From NCBI GenBank assembly GCA_030248215.1, contig JASANG010001396.1, positions 1 to 64,000 of the forward strand: 64,000 bases of DNA. Direction: 5' to 3'. This stretch comes from Enoplolaimus lenunculus (lineage: Eukaryota > Nematoda > Enoplea > Enoplida > Thoracostomopsidae). Positions 1 through 11,488 of the stretch are shown in pieces. The notes below the pieces were generated by a model. The model saw only the letters and a program-made list of their open reading frames with translations. It was not told where the DNA came from and ran no database searches. A program made the translations under genes and the position numbers. The first letter of the stretch is position 1, and every line of letters starts with the position of its first letter.

Positions 1-31
1 CACAAGCCGAGTCACAGTGACTGAATTACAG

Positions 32-389
32 CCAGACAAGTTGCATACTCTTGCGTGCTCGCGCCAACCACCTTAAACAGAATTCGAACTAAAGTCAGCT
101 GTGACGAGGTTGCGCCCGCTACATATACGTTGCTCAATTGTACACGGGTAGCTCCCTGGAGCCTATATACACACGCTGTTGTTGTTGCTGTCCGAAATTT
201 CACGGGTGCTGCCCAAAATAATAAATTGGCTAAAACTATCATACTGAGCCCTTATCACGGTGAACAACAAACTCTATTAAATGTACCCATAACTTTAATC
301 CAGGCTCCAGTATCATTACTGTTAGTATTATTATTGCCATAATTGGTGCTATAATTGTCATTGTCTCACTGCCTTTCTTGATCGGGTAA
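32..389 (+). CDS. Partial gene: FN3-like exon, 44-nt intron, transmembrane exon
   Basis: Two exons of an unidentified plus-strand gene whose 5' part lies outside the window. Exon A (32-259) follows an acceptor (ATTACAG) and has phase 1 at both ends, the usual arrangement for fibronectin type III exons. Its second half reads like FN3 strands F-G: APWSLY, VVVAVRNFTG, then a TIILSP end, with N-glycosylation sites NCT and NFT. A donor GTGAAC at 260 and an acceptor ending at 303 define a 44-nt intron. Exon B (304 on) continues in phase 1 with about 24 hydrophobic residues (SSIITVSIIIAIIGA...), a single-pass helix. It either stops at TAA (387-389), giving almost no cytoplasmic tail, or is spliced at a possible donor after 385. 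Phase match and FN3 pattern are seen; the type I membrane-protein role is inferred. Gene identity unknown. Confidence 0.5.
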
Positions 390-593
390 TTTTGTCTTTG
401 CCTTGGCTGTCGAATCGTTTTATTTTTGTTGTATGCTCTTTGCTTTGCCATGTTATATACTGGTTTTAACAATCGTACAATTACGGATCAGTTACACTTG
501 CTTGAACTGACATCGAATTCCAAACAGTGAACAGATTGAAATTCCTAGGTATAAGGACTAACACAAAAAGGTCCAAATTAAAAATTTATGAGG
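390..593. other. Flank after FN3/TM exon, no feature recognised
   Basis: About 200 bases of AT-rich sequence. If the upstream gene stops at 389 this would be its 3' UTR, but I see no clear AATAAA. Nothing else recognised. Confidence 0.3.
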
Positions 594-1904
594 TGTCAGG
601 GACACTTATTTTGTAATGATGGTCAAAATCATTCAGCAGGACTGGAAATTTTCAAAGAATGCTCTTCTCTATATATGTTTATGCCGCCACACCTTACAAT
701 GTCTTAGATATTTTTTTTATATATATGTTCTTTCTTTGTTCTATGTTTTTTTATTATTATTATTATTATTTCTATGTCACTGAATTTTGCCATGTTTTTT
801 TTGTCTTGTCTGATTTGTACGAATGTCCTCTGAATGACACCGTTAGCCTTTGCTTGAACTATAGTTGTATGCGTCTGACACTGAAGTTTCCGATTAGTAG
901 TTCTCTAAATCCTGATACAAATACTGATAATTGACTAGATACCACTGGAAGGCTGACTAGAAGCTAACCTAAATACATCGACTAGGTTCATTTTCAAATG
1001 CGGACTAAAACTAGAAGATAGAAGGTTTTCACAAGCCAAAACAAGTACACAGGGGACTATATTATTCAGGGTATGAATGCATACATACGTGTATAAATAT
1101 ATATGTATTTTCATTCGTTGCTGTTGTGTATCCGCTTTCTTTTTTGGCATTGCCTTATTGTCATTGTCATTTTGTACATTATTAACTCTCGGTTTTTCGT
1201 TTTTTCTTTTTAAACTTTTAGCCTTCTTGGCACGTTTTGACTAGTATCCATTTACCACAGCCTCGAGAATGACTAGATATGCTAACTTGCCCGTCAATGT
1301 CCAATTACAAAAAAAGGTAATGTACAAAAAGGCAATGCTAAAAAGAAAAAGGCAAATACATAACAATAACGAGTGAAAACACAGGTATTTTGATACGCGT
1401 ATGCATGCCCCGAATAATATGGTCCCCTGTGTATTTAGTTATGACTTGCGAAAACTTTTTAGGCTTCTAATCTAGTCCGAATTTGCAAATGAATCTAGCC
1501 GATGTATTTAGGTCTGCTTCTAGTCAGCCTTCCGGTGGTACCGAGTCAATTATCAGTATTCGTATCAGGATCTAGAGAACTACTAATCGGGAACTTAAGT
1601 GTCAGAAACGCATACAAATATGGTTCAAGCAAAAGCTAACAGTGTCATTCAGAGGACATTCGTACAAATCAAACAAGATAGTAAAAACATGGCAGAATTC
1701 AGTGACATAGAAATAATAATAGTAATAATAAAAAAAAACATAGAACAAAAGCAACAAAGAAAGAACATTTATATATAAAAAAAAATCTGAGACATTGCAA
1801 GGTGTGGCGGCATGAATATATATATATAAAAGAGGGCATTCTTTGAAAATTTCCAGTCCTGCTGGATGATTTTGACCATCATTGCAAAGTAAGTGTCCCT
1901 GACA
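594..1904. mobile_element. 1.3-kb foldback element with ~0.6-kb inverted arms
   Basis: The left arm (594 to about 1190) reappears reverse-complemented at about 1305-1904, so almost the whole element is a giant imperfect hairpin with a short centre near 1250. Ends are TGTCAGGGACACTTA and its complement. Runs of T/A, ATT repeats and small indels distinguish the arms. Open frames inside (659-934 and 935-1150) are hydrophobic or low-complexity and sit on the arms, so I do not treat them as genes. Superfamily not assignable; no clear target duplication. Confidence 0.8.
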
Positions 1905-2018
1905 TTATTGCATTTAATTGCTCATAGCATAGTTTATGAGTGAAAGGGTTAACATTCTACCAATAGAAATAACTTGCAAACACAGTTGACTAATTGGGCA
2001 AATTTCGTAAAAAAATTT

Positions 2019-2222
2019 GGCCCATGTAAAGATCAGGGGCGGCATGTTTTTCTGTGGAACTAGAAAACAGTAAGTTTAAGCTTTACACTAATTTTTTTGC
2101 TTGGCTTAAGCTTAGGATTAGGCTTAGGAAAAAAACTTATTCTTACACTTAGGCTTAGGCTAAGGCTCAGGTTTAGGAATATGCTTATAATACTGTTCCG
2201 CCTATGTTTTTTTTCATTGGCC
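2019..2222 (+). mobile_element. Family C hAT-like MITE with TTAGGC core
   Basis: Starts GGCCCATGTAAAGATCAGGG and ends near CATTGGCC. It is flanked by a perfect 8-bp duplication AAAAATTT on both sides, which points to a hAT-type transposase. The core contains several TTAGGC-like hexamers. Non-coding. Confidence 0.75.
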
Positions 2223-2250
2223 AAAAATTTAGACATATGTAGTTCCTTAA

Positions 2251-2517
2251 CCCTTTCTCACATGAATATTTTCTATTTCCCCCGAGACCTACTTTTATGC
2301 TAGGATTCGAACTCCAGTGACTGTAATGGCAGGCGTATACCATCACCACTCAGCTATAGGAGCTTGACGCTCGAGCCCGAGGGGGCTCTCACGTCATGTG
2401 GTGATTTAGTACGATGTATACGCGTTGCAATTGTTAAACACGGTGCGATATATATTATATAACGTATATACACTGCGCTTTGTTGCCTATAGGCAACTCA
2501 ATGTGACTGAGAAGGGG
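2251..2517 (-). mobile_element. Family D piggyBac-like MITE with tRNA-like core
   Basis: Terminal repeats CCCTTTCTCACAT and its complement are flanked by TTAA at 2247-2250 and 2518-2521, the piggyBac target. On the minus strand the centre carries tRNA-like pol III boxes: an A-box-like TAGCTGAGTGGTGATGG and a B-box GGAGTTCGAATCCTAG. No cloverleaf anticodon stem is preserved, so this is not a working tRNA. Confidence 0.7.
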
Positions 2518-2521
2518 TTAA

Positions 2522-3669
2522 TAAAGGATACTGTATAAAGGTGACAAAGTTTAATGTCGCGTCATGAAGCCAAACGCCTCCAGAACGATCCTATCGTACC
2601 GTCAAGAGTTTGAAATATATTTTTAACTCCAATTTAAAACTTTATCAATTGAAGATTACAAAACCGAACCAGCTCGTATAATTATTACCCGAGTGATTAA
2701 CCTGAAAACATACATTTAATAGCGCAGTACGATTGACCAGTTGCCAAAACCTTGATAAAGAAAACACCTGCAAATTCTGAGTAGTGTTATTTATATCAGG
2801 CGAACATAAAATATTACTAAAGATAACTCGGACTTTATGGTCCATGACTACCAGTATCCCGTGGCGATTTCGGTTTACAAAAAAAGAATTTTGCAAAAAT
2901 AAGATTGTCGACAAAATATGTGGGATATGAAACGACCCCCAGATATAGAATAATAATTTTTTTGAAGGTATAAAATAGGGCCGTATGCTACGCGATTGAT
3001 GTTAGCATAAAAACTGAGTTTTATCTGCTCTCAAATTTGACTTTGTGGTTTGTAATTGGATCTGAACAGATCAGAAAATGGCATGAAATATTCGATTGTG
3101 ACCTAACTCACGTACAGTTCGGATCGGCTGCTACATTCAGCGGTGACAAATTCATACATTTCTGTGACGAAACACGGTATATACAAAATTGCTAGTCAAA
3201 TTCCTAGCACGTTTTATAAAATGTTTCAATTTACCTATATATGGAATTTCGTGTTTTCTATTTGTTTTTGCTGCTAGTTTTCCAAACTCAAGTTGGAAAA
3301 AGGCGTTTTTGATTTCCACAAGCCGGACGTAAATCAGTGTGGATGACGCATAATAGTGAAAATGGTCGTCAGCGAAGCGAGCGTAAAAGCCAAGCATCAT
3401 TTAAATCATAAAACCATATCCCGGTGTTGATCCCTATTGAAAAGAGTGTTCCCCATGATCCGACAGCACAGGACGTAGTTATCGCTCAAATTAAACTCAA
3501 ATCACAGACGTCACCGCTTATAAATGAACTCAAGGGTGGTGTTACAATTAAAATTTTGGTATGGAAATTGTATATTTGAAACTGACAACGATTTTGTAAG
3601 CTTCGTTGAAACCATTAATCCAAATACTTCATGAGGTTAAAAAATTTAGCGTCTTTGACACGAATTGTG
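2522..3669. other. Intergenic, no gene seen
   Basis: AT-rich sequence with no exon I can support. Around 3360-3420 lies an inverted copy of a dispersed motif containing AGCGAAGCGAGCG (sense: CGCTCGCTTCGCT) that recurs at about 6790, 50550, 52210 and 54620 and probably marks an old interspersed repeat. Confidence 0.4.
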
Positions 3670-3913
3670 GTCCATGTTACTTTAAGGAAGGGGCGCCCAG
3701 CTTTCTGGTGGGTCTATCAAAGAGTAGGTTTAGATTCTAAATTTTCATCTTTTTCCTTACGCTTAGACTTAGGCTTAAGCTTAGGAAATCATCTTTGCAA
3801 CGTTTAGGCATAGAAATTCGCTTAGGTTTATTCTTAGGAAATCATTTTTGAAACGTTTAGGCTTAGAAATACGCTTTATGCTACTGTTACGCCCATCAAA
3901 GTAACATTGGCCC
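3670..3913 (+). mobile_element. Family C (ATGTTACTTT-ended) MITE
   Basis: Ends match the second subtype of family C: GTCCATGTTACTTTAAGG at the left and AAAGTAACATTGGCC at the right, with the shared TTCTGGTGGGTCT box and a TTAGGC-type core. Non-coding. Confidence 0.6.
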
Positions 3914-4332
3914 GAATTGTAATGTTAGGACAGCGGTGTTGAAATACTTCATACGCTTGTTTTACAAACTGGTAAAGATCAAAGCCGAAAAGTATTCGAT
4001 AAGCATCAAAGTACATCCCAATCTCAATACTGCTGATTTCCAATTTTCAGGTTAAACGCAGGCGTATATGTGAATACAGTAGCTTAGCCTAATCACAAAT
4101 ATTAAAGTTTATACTGAAGCAAACAAAATAAACTTTGGCGTTGAAGTTTGAGAAAAATTCTAAGAAATCATTACGGATTCGCTAAACAACATTTTATTAT
4201 ATTAATTATATTTTAAGGTAGAAGATTGACATCACTTTCGCATGTAGGACGAAAGTTACGTCATCAATAATTAAATACATTGGCTGTTTGTGAATAACTA
4301 CAAAAATTCATTGGATTTATCCAATGGTAAAG

Positions 4333-6650
4333 CCGGCCAATGTAAAGAACAGGGGCAGAACAGTATTATCAGCGCATTCCAAAGCCTAAGCATAAGCCTA
4401 TGCGTAATATTGAGCATATTCCTAAGCCTAAGCCTAAGCTTTAAGCTTAATATTGAGCATATTCCTAAGCCTAAGCCTAAGCTTTAAGCGTAATATTGAG
4501 CATGTTCCTAAGCCTAAGCCTAAGCTTTAAGCGTAATATTGAGCATGTTCCTAAGCCTAAGCCTAAGCTTTAAGCTTAATATTGAGCATATTCCTAAGCC
4601 TAAGCCTAAGCTTTAAGCGTAATATTGAGCATGTTCCTAAGCCTAAGCCTAAGCTTTAAGCGTAATATTGAGCATGTTCCTAAGCCTAAGCCTAAGCTTT
4701 AAGCTTAATATTGAGCATATTCCTAAGCCTAAGCCTAAGCTTTAAGCGTAATATTGAGCATGTTCCTAAGCCTAAGCCTAAAGCCTAAGCTTTAAGCGTA
4801 ATATTGAGCATATTCCTAAGCCTAAGCCTAAAGCCTAAGCTTTAAGCGTAATATTGAGCATATTCCTAAGCCTAAGCCTAAAGCCTAAGCTTTAAGCGTA
4901 ATATTGAGCATATTCCTAAGCCTAAGCCTAAGCTTTAAGCGTAATATTGAGCATATTCCTAAGCCTAAGCCTAAGCTTTAAGCGTAATATTGAGCATATT
5001 CCTAAGCCTAAGCCTAAGCTTTAAGCGTAATATTGAGCATATTCCTAAGCCTAAGCCTAAGCTTTAAGCGTAATATTGAGCATGTTCCTAAGCCTAAGCC
5101 TAAAGCCTAAGCTTTAAGCGTAATATTGAGCATATTCCTAAGCCTAATCCTAAGCCTAAGCTTACGCGTAATATTGGGCATGTTCCTAAGCCTAAGCCTA
5201 AAGCCTAAGCTTTAAGCGTAATATTGAGCATATTCCTAAGCCTAAGTCTAAGCTTTAAGCGTAATATTGAGCATATTCCTAAGCCTAAGCCTAAGCTTTA
5301 AGCGTAATATTGAGCATATTCCTAAGCCTAAGCCTAAGCTTTAAGCGTAATATTGAGCATATTCCTAAGCCTAAGCCTAAGCTTTAAGCGTAATATTGAG
5401 CATGTTCCTAAGCCTAAGCCTAAAGCCTAAGCTTTAAGCGTAATATTGAGCATATTCCTAAGCCTAAGCCTAAGCCTAAGCTTACGCGTAATATTGGGCA
5501 TATTCCTAAGCCTAAGCCTAAGCTTTAAGCGTAATATTGAGCATATTCCTAAGCCTAAGCCTAAGCTTTAAGCGTAATATTGAGCATATTCCTAAGCCTA
5601 AGCCTAAGCTTTAAGCGTAATATTGAGCATGTTCCTAAGCCTAAGCCTAAAGCCTAAGCTTTAAGCGTAATATTGAGCATATTCCTAAGCCTAAGCCTAA
5701 GCTTTAAGCGTAATATTGAGCATATTCCTAAGCCTAAGCCTAAGCTTTAAGCGTAATATTGAGCATATTCCTAAGCCTAAGCCTAAGCTTTAAGCGTAAT
5801 ATTGAGCATATTCCTAAGCCTAAGCCTAAGCTTTAAGCGTAATATTGAGCATGTTCCTAAGCCTAAGCCTAAAGCCTAAGCTTTAAGCGTAATATTGAGC
5901 ATGTTCCTAAGCCTAAGCCTAAAGCCTAAGCTTTAAGCGTAATATTGGGCATATTCCTAAGCCTAAGCCTAAGCTTTAAGCGTAATATTGGGCATATTCC
6001 TAAGCCTAAGCATAAGCCTATGCGTAATATTGAGCATATTCCTAAGCCTAAGCCTAAGCTTTAAGCGTAATATTGAGCATATTCCTAAGCCTAAGCCTAA
6101 GCTTTAAGCGTAATATTGAGCATATTCCTAAGCCTAAGCCTAAAGCCTAAGCTTTAAGCGTAATATTGAGCATATTCCTAAGCCTAATCCTAAGCTTTAA
6201 GCGTAATATTGAGCATGTTCCTAAGCCTAAGCCTAAAGCCTAAGCTTTAAGCGTAATATTGAGCATGTTCCTAAGCCTAAGCCTAAAGCCTAAGCTTTAA
6301 GCGTAATATTGAGCATATTCCTAAGCCTAAGCCTAAGCTTTAAGCGTAATATTGAGCATGTTCCTAAGCCTAAGCCTAAAGCCTAAGCTTTAAGCGTAAT
6401 ATTGAGCATATTCCTAAGCCTAAGCCTAAAGCCTAAGCTTTAAGCGTAATATTGAGCATATTCCTAAGCCTAAGCCTAAAGCCTAAGCTTTAAGCGAAAT
6501 ATTGAGCATATGCCTAAGCCTAAGCCTAAAGCCTAAGCTTTAAGCGTAATATTGAGCATATTCCTAAGCCTAAGCCTAAGCCTAAAGCCTAAGCTTTAAG
6601 CGTAATATTGAGCATATTCCTAAGCCTAAGCCTAAAGCCTAAGCTTTAAG
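4333..6650 (+). repeat. 2.3-kb GCCTAA-rich minisatellite inside a family C element
   Basis: The left end (GGCCAATGTAAAGAACAGGG) is a family C terminus, then from about 4376 the internal segment is tandemly amplified roughly 48 times. The basic unit is 43 bp: AGCGTAATATTGAGCATATT, then CCTAAG, GCCTAA repeats and CTTTA. A 50-bp variant carries one more AGCCTAA. The right terminus of the element is missing: the array stops into unique sequence at 6650. The hexamer equals the nematode telomere repeat, but here it is spaced by a constant 24-25-bp segment and lies inside a transposon, so it is not telomeric. Confidence 0.9.
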
Positions 6651-6978
6651 AAAATGGAAAACGTAAGAAGCAATAAAAATAATCATCCGAGCATTTACAG
6701 ATCCAACGGGTTTCATTGTGGCTCATCACAACATGGATCGAACCAGAGATTTGGATTGAGAGTTGGCACAATGTAATATATAATTGCATTTGGCTTCTTG
6801 CTCGCTTCGCTCGCGAATCTTTTATAATTAAATATCAGTTCGAATGCTAAAAGCTTTTGAATCCAAAACTGAAGTTAAAAATACTTATTGCGCAAGTCGT
6901 GTTGTAATTAAAATATAATTCGCTGTATTCAAATTAACAAAGCCAATTTTTTAGTCGACAGATAGATGTAGCGGCTAA

Positions 6979-7456
6979 TGTTACTTTTAGGGGCGTAACA
7001 GTAGATTAAGCGTATTTCTAAGCTACTTTTAGGAGCGTAACAGTAGATTAAGCGTATTTCTAAGCTACTTTTAGGAGCGTAACAGTAGATTAAGCGTATT
7101 TCTAAGCTACTTTTAGGAGCGTAACAGTAGATTAAGCGTATTTCTAAGCTACTTTTAGGAGCGTAACAGTAGATTAAGCGTATTTCTAAGCTACTTTTAG
7201 GAGCGTAACAGTAGATTAAGCGTATTTCTAAGCTACTTTTAGGAGCGTAACAGTAGATTAAGCGTATTTCTAAGCTACTTTTAGGGGCGTAACAGTAGAT
7301 TAAGCGTATTTCTAAGCTACTTTTAGGGGCGTAACAGTAGATTAAGCGTATTTCTAAGCTACTTTTAGGGGCGTAACAGTAGATTAAGCGTATTTCTAAG
7401 CTACTTTTAGGGGCGTAACAGTAGATTAAGCGTATTTTTAAGCCTAAGCGTTAGCC
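6979..7456 (+). repeat. 42-bp tandem array including a MITE terminus
   Basis: About 11 units of 42 bp. Each holds CTACTTTTAGGAGCGTAACA, GTAGATTAAGCG and TATTTCTAAG. The unit is made from the terminal region of a family C element (TTACTTTTAGGGGCGTAACAG), so here the end of the transposon rather than its core was amplified. The first seven or so units read GGAGCG and the last four GGGGCG. Confidence 0.9.
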
Positions 7457-8697
7457 TAAGCGGTGCAAAAATGTGTTTCGTAATGTTTCTACTGTGAATT
7501 AATACTAATACAATATATAAAGTAAAATTTGCATATGGTCAATTAAACCATGATTTTAGCAGAAACTTTATTATATTTCGACAGATTTACAGTTTCTTTA
7601 GCATTTTAAAAGATATTCAACTCGTCGCTTTAAATGTTAATAACTTCGAGAATTTCGGCTAAAATTAGCTTCATACTGGAACGGGGCCAATGCTACTTAT
7701 ACTGCCTTAACAGTAGATGAAGCGTATTCCTAAGCCTACGCCTAAGCCTAAGCGTTGCAAAAGCGCATTCCGAAGCCTAAGTTTAAGCAAAAAAATGTAA
7801 TCTAGAATCTAAACTTGTTCTTTTATAGACCCACCAGAAACCAGGACGCCTCTTAAAGTAACATGAGTCGATGTAGGCATAAAGCTTGGATCAGAAACAA
7901 GTCGAAAAGAGTACTTGTTGCAGTAATTTATCTACTGTAGATTAATACGAATACAATTTATAAAGTAAAATTTGCATATGGTCAATTTAACCATACTTTC
8001 AGCAGAAACCCTATTAATTTTTGACAGATTTAGAGTTTCATTAGCATTTTAAAAGCGACATAGCAGTACAGTTTTAAGATATTTTACTCAATGATAAAAT
8101 GTTAATAACTTCGGCAATTTCAGCTACAATTAAGCGTAGTCCAAAAGCCTACGCCTATAAGCCTAAGCGTTGAAAAGCGTATTCTTATGCCGAAGTCTAA
8201 GCAAAAAAATGTAATCTAGAATCTAAACCTACTCTTTTACAGACTCACCAGTATCCGGGACGGCCCTTAAAGTAAATCGCAATTACAAGAATCTCGTCCC
8301 AACCTATCACGGGAATTTGCAAGAGTTTCGCTGTTAGGGGAATCTGTAGTTCCTGAGTATGCGCATGCCATGCAGGCTTTAGATACGAAGAACAATTATA
8401 AGGCACTGGGACAAGCATCCTGCTGTATAACTTAAACAATATTACAGTTTTTGTTCACAATTAATAAACTCAAAGCCTAATCAACAGGGTGTAACCCAAC
8501 ATTCGTTTCCGCATCCGGTTCAAATCGGTGTTCGTTTCTGTTTTCTAGAAATACCGGAATTTTTGATATTTTTCTGTGTTAAATTGCAACTGTTTGAGCA
8601 GTCATGTGTTTTTTTTCAGTTCAAATATGCTGAAATTGTACAATTATAAATGAACGTTAATATAATTCGTCAACAAAATCTTGATATAATTTTGAGA
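7456..8697. repeat. Local duplication flanking MITE copies
   Basis: The stretch around 7490-7670 (ATACAATATATAAAGTAAAA, then TTTGCATATGGTCAATTAAA) recurs diverged at about 7950-8130. Each copy is followed by GCCTAA-rich family C sequence. No coding sequence seen; the rest to 8697 is plain AT-rich DNA. Confidence 0.5.
7686..7866 (+). mobile_element. Family C MITE
   Basis: Left end GGCCAATGCTACTTATAC, GCCTAA core near 7735-7790, conserved ACCCACCAGAAACC box and right end AAAGTAACATG. A related right half lies at about 8130-8275; the intervening sequence repeats stretches of 7500-7680, so this area is a local duplication of about 430 bp. Confidence 0.55.
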
Positions 8698-8865
8698 GAA
8701 TTTGCTGGTTTTTTTTGGAAAATTTTGCTTAGTTCGGCGTATTTTGCTGGTTTTTTTGGAAAATTTTGCTTAGTTCGGCGTATTTTGCTGGTTTTTTTGG
8801 AAAATTTTGCTTAGTTCGGCGTATTTTGCTGGTTTTTTTGGAAAATTTTGCTTAGTTCGGCGTAT
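8698..8865 (+). repeat. 41-bp tandem repeat, 4 copies
   Basis: Four near-identical units containing TTTTGCTGGTTTTTTTGGAA and AATTTTGCTTAGTTCGGCGTA. Open frames across it are by-products of the repeat. Confidence 0.9.
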
Positions 8866-9835
8866 ATTTGCATACCTCAATTGTTTTGTAGAAAATATAT
8901 TGAAAACTTTCATTTACTTAAATATGAGATTTCCGATTCCGTTACACTCATTGCTATCTTTTTTTTTCGTTGCTGTTATCATTATTTTGATATGAGTTTA
9001 CATTGTGCTTTTCATCAGCTCACATAAGATAACAAATTTATCTTAAATTAACCATTACGATATAGCTTAAGCATTTACTTAAAAATAATGCTGTATTTTC
9101 TTTACTCTTGCAACTCAACGCGTTTATGCCCTCAAACATTTGCTTAAAACGTTCTATATTATCTCCACTCCTTCAAATCAACCTTTTTGCTGTAATTCTT
9201 AAATATGGCAATCCTAATCATTTGATAGCCGCATAAAATCATCGCCTAACTTCGCTAACTCATTTAAAACCTGTATGAGAGCCAGGTATTGCGAGCTGGA
9301 ACATTTTTTAAGACTATAAACCTGTCAGTTTTTTTCGCCTGACATGAAATATTTTGTGAAACTATACCAATTTTATATCCAGCTTGCTGGAACTTTAACT
9401 TTCTTCTACGAAGTTGTCGGTGTTGCTGTTAACTTAAATTTGTTGTGTTAGGGTTGCGCTATACTTGCTGTTCGCCGCCGGACGCAGCCGCAAGCGGCCG
9501 CGAGCCGCCTGCCGGACGCCTGCGGCGCTGTAAAATTTATTAAAAATTACCGCACGACGCCGTGCGCGTCGAAAGGATGTTGGTATTGCTAGTGCGGCAA
9601 CTGCAATACGAGCGTTAGCGTACAGCCGAAGGAACTACATCCGGCTCCGACTCCGGCAGAAAATTAACCTCTGGCTGTGGCTCGGACAGAAATTTTGCCA
9701 AATGTTCCGGCAATGTTGGCAGTAAAATATTTCGAATTTTTAAAAAATGGGTGCCTTCAAATGAGTTTGTAAATTTGCAGCTATTCAGCAGCTGAAATAA
9801 AGTGTTTTGACAACAGTGTAACTAATTCATTATAC
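8866..9835. other. Intergenic; a GC-rich family J-like segment at 9450-9640
   Basis: Mostly AT-rich and featureless. From 9450 GGGTTGCGCTATACTTGC opens a GC-rich stretch full of CCGGACGC/CGGCCGC that matches the left end of family J; its right terminus is not clear. A CCGGCTCCGACTCCGG segment follows. Confidence 0.4.
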
Positions 9836-10265
9836 TGTAGTGACCTGAATAAGAGGGGGTTCCCATTTTGAGTCCCAATCAATAGGAGTCCGTATCCCTA
9901 ATAAGAGTCCGTAAGCCGATAGTCCCTAAACCCTAATTAGAGTCCATAAATTTCAATTATTCCTAATTGTAGCGCAAAAATGACTCCAGGACCAAATAAC
10001 TTGAATCCGAAACTTTAAAGCGTACTGACATTTTAAAAGAACCTACATTCCTAAGTATAACCTTGCATTATCGCTCAAGCTATTGACACATGACATATAT
10101 ACGTTTAATTCGACAGATAATTGCAGTACCGGATATATATCAGTAACGAAGGATGGCGGAGCATAGGTTAAAAATAAATAACAGTCCGTAACCGAATAAC
10201 AAGGGGGGGTACCCTCTGGAGAGGCCAAATAAATATCAGTCCCCGCTCTTATTCGGGTCACTACA
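9836..10265 (+). mobile_element. Family F element
   Basis: Inverted ends TGTAGTGACC(C/T)GAATAAGAG and CTCTTATTCGGGTCACTACA. Copies also lie at about 16716-17096, 32240-32653 and 46903-47219. The shared internal segment gives similar-looking short open frames in three copies, but they are not conserved full length, so they are not treated as genes. Confidence 0.7.
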
Positions 10266-10530
10266 AAAATTTTTCACTTTTGTTACTTAGTAACCCTAAG
10301 CAAAAAGGAGGACTGTCGACCCCCTATTGAACACTTACAAGGATCTCTTGGACCAAGGGATGTTCAACGCCTCAAGGGTCACCAGCCTCCAATATAACGT
10401 TGGGTCATGTTCCGTTATAGAACGTTTTAAAAAGTTAATATGACATTGAATACTGTAGTTGTAAAATAACGGGAAAACTCTACCTTTACCCTACTTTTTC
10501 AGTTGAGTGGGGGTAAGTAACGAAGTGCGC

Positions 10531-10725
10531 CCCATGTAAAGATCAGCGGCGGAATGTTTTTTCTGTAGGACTGGCATAGAGTAAGCTTTTAAAACTAATT
10601 GTTTGCTTGGTTTAGGCTTAGGCTTAAGCTTAGGCTTAGGAATATGCTCATTGTTACGCTTAGGTTTACGCTTAGGCTAAGGCTTAGGCTTAGGAATATG
10701 CTTCCGCCCCTGTTCTTTACATTGA
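10531..10725 (+). mobile_element. Family C MITE with TTAGGC core
   Basis: CCCCATGTAAAGATCAGCGG at the left, TTAGGC hexamers in the core, CCGCCCCTGTTCTTTACATT at the right. No coding potential. Confidence 0.65.
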
Positions 10726-11488
10726 CTGAAAGTACCGGATAATTTTCGTAACTTAATTTTGTTTCAGCTCCAATTTTCGTTTCGACTCCGGCAAAATTTG
10801 TTGCGCTCCGGTTTCGGGTGGTCTTAACCTCCGATCGCACTCTGATATACACAAAAACGGTCTCAAGACACAAATTCCTATTTAAAATTCATTCGATTCA
10901 ATATAGTTTCAAGTATTGCAGCCGTTATTATCGTTTTTAAAACAAAGAATACCTTTTACTTTATACTTTGACGTCAAATTATCTGCTGCAAAAGTTAGAA
11001 AATATCGAAAATTCAATTTGTTAAAAAGACAAAATGTTTTTTCTGTTTAAAAATAAATCAATATTTTGATAGTTTACTGTAGGTATAACAAAATCCAGTC
11101 AAATCTAGAAAGTCTCCATTGCCAAAGGTCAACCTAATTTGAGTGTATAGCACTATCATCAGTTAGCGACAAGTTTTCAAATTGACAAACATCAGCAATT
11201 GCACAACTCAAAATTGGTACAGAAGTAAGGCAAATCAAACGCGTACAATGTGCTGAATTTCGAGCCTCAGGTTGCGTTGGTTCCAAAGTTTACACAGGAC
11301 CTATGACCCACTGAACATAGGTGCTACACACATTTTAGAATACGAGCTCCAGTCAAAAGTTATTCTTCAACCTTACAATCAGGTCAAGCATAACGTGGTA
11401 CAGCTGTACTTCGGTATGCTTCTTACGCAATTTTATATACGACCATGATATGATTCTGACGTTTGCTTTTCAGACGGTCATTTCTATT
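10726..11488. other. Intergenic, no gene seen
   Basis: AT-rich sequence without a supported exon or repeat boundary. Confidence 0.3.

Noticed and set aside
4290-6650. Possible telomere or telomere-fusion site (GCCTAA = nematode telomere hexamer)
   Set aside because: Hexamers occur in groups of three to four separated by a constant 24-25-bp segment and lie within a MITE end, unlike a continuous telomere repeat.
10043-10261. Short frames with shared YPVLQLSVELNV-type peptide in three places (10.1, 16.8, 32.5 kb)
   Set aside because: They are the same interior of family F elements read on either strand; start and end are not conserved and no domain is recognisable.
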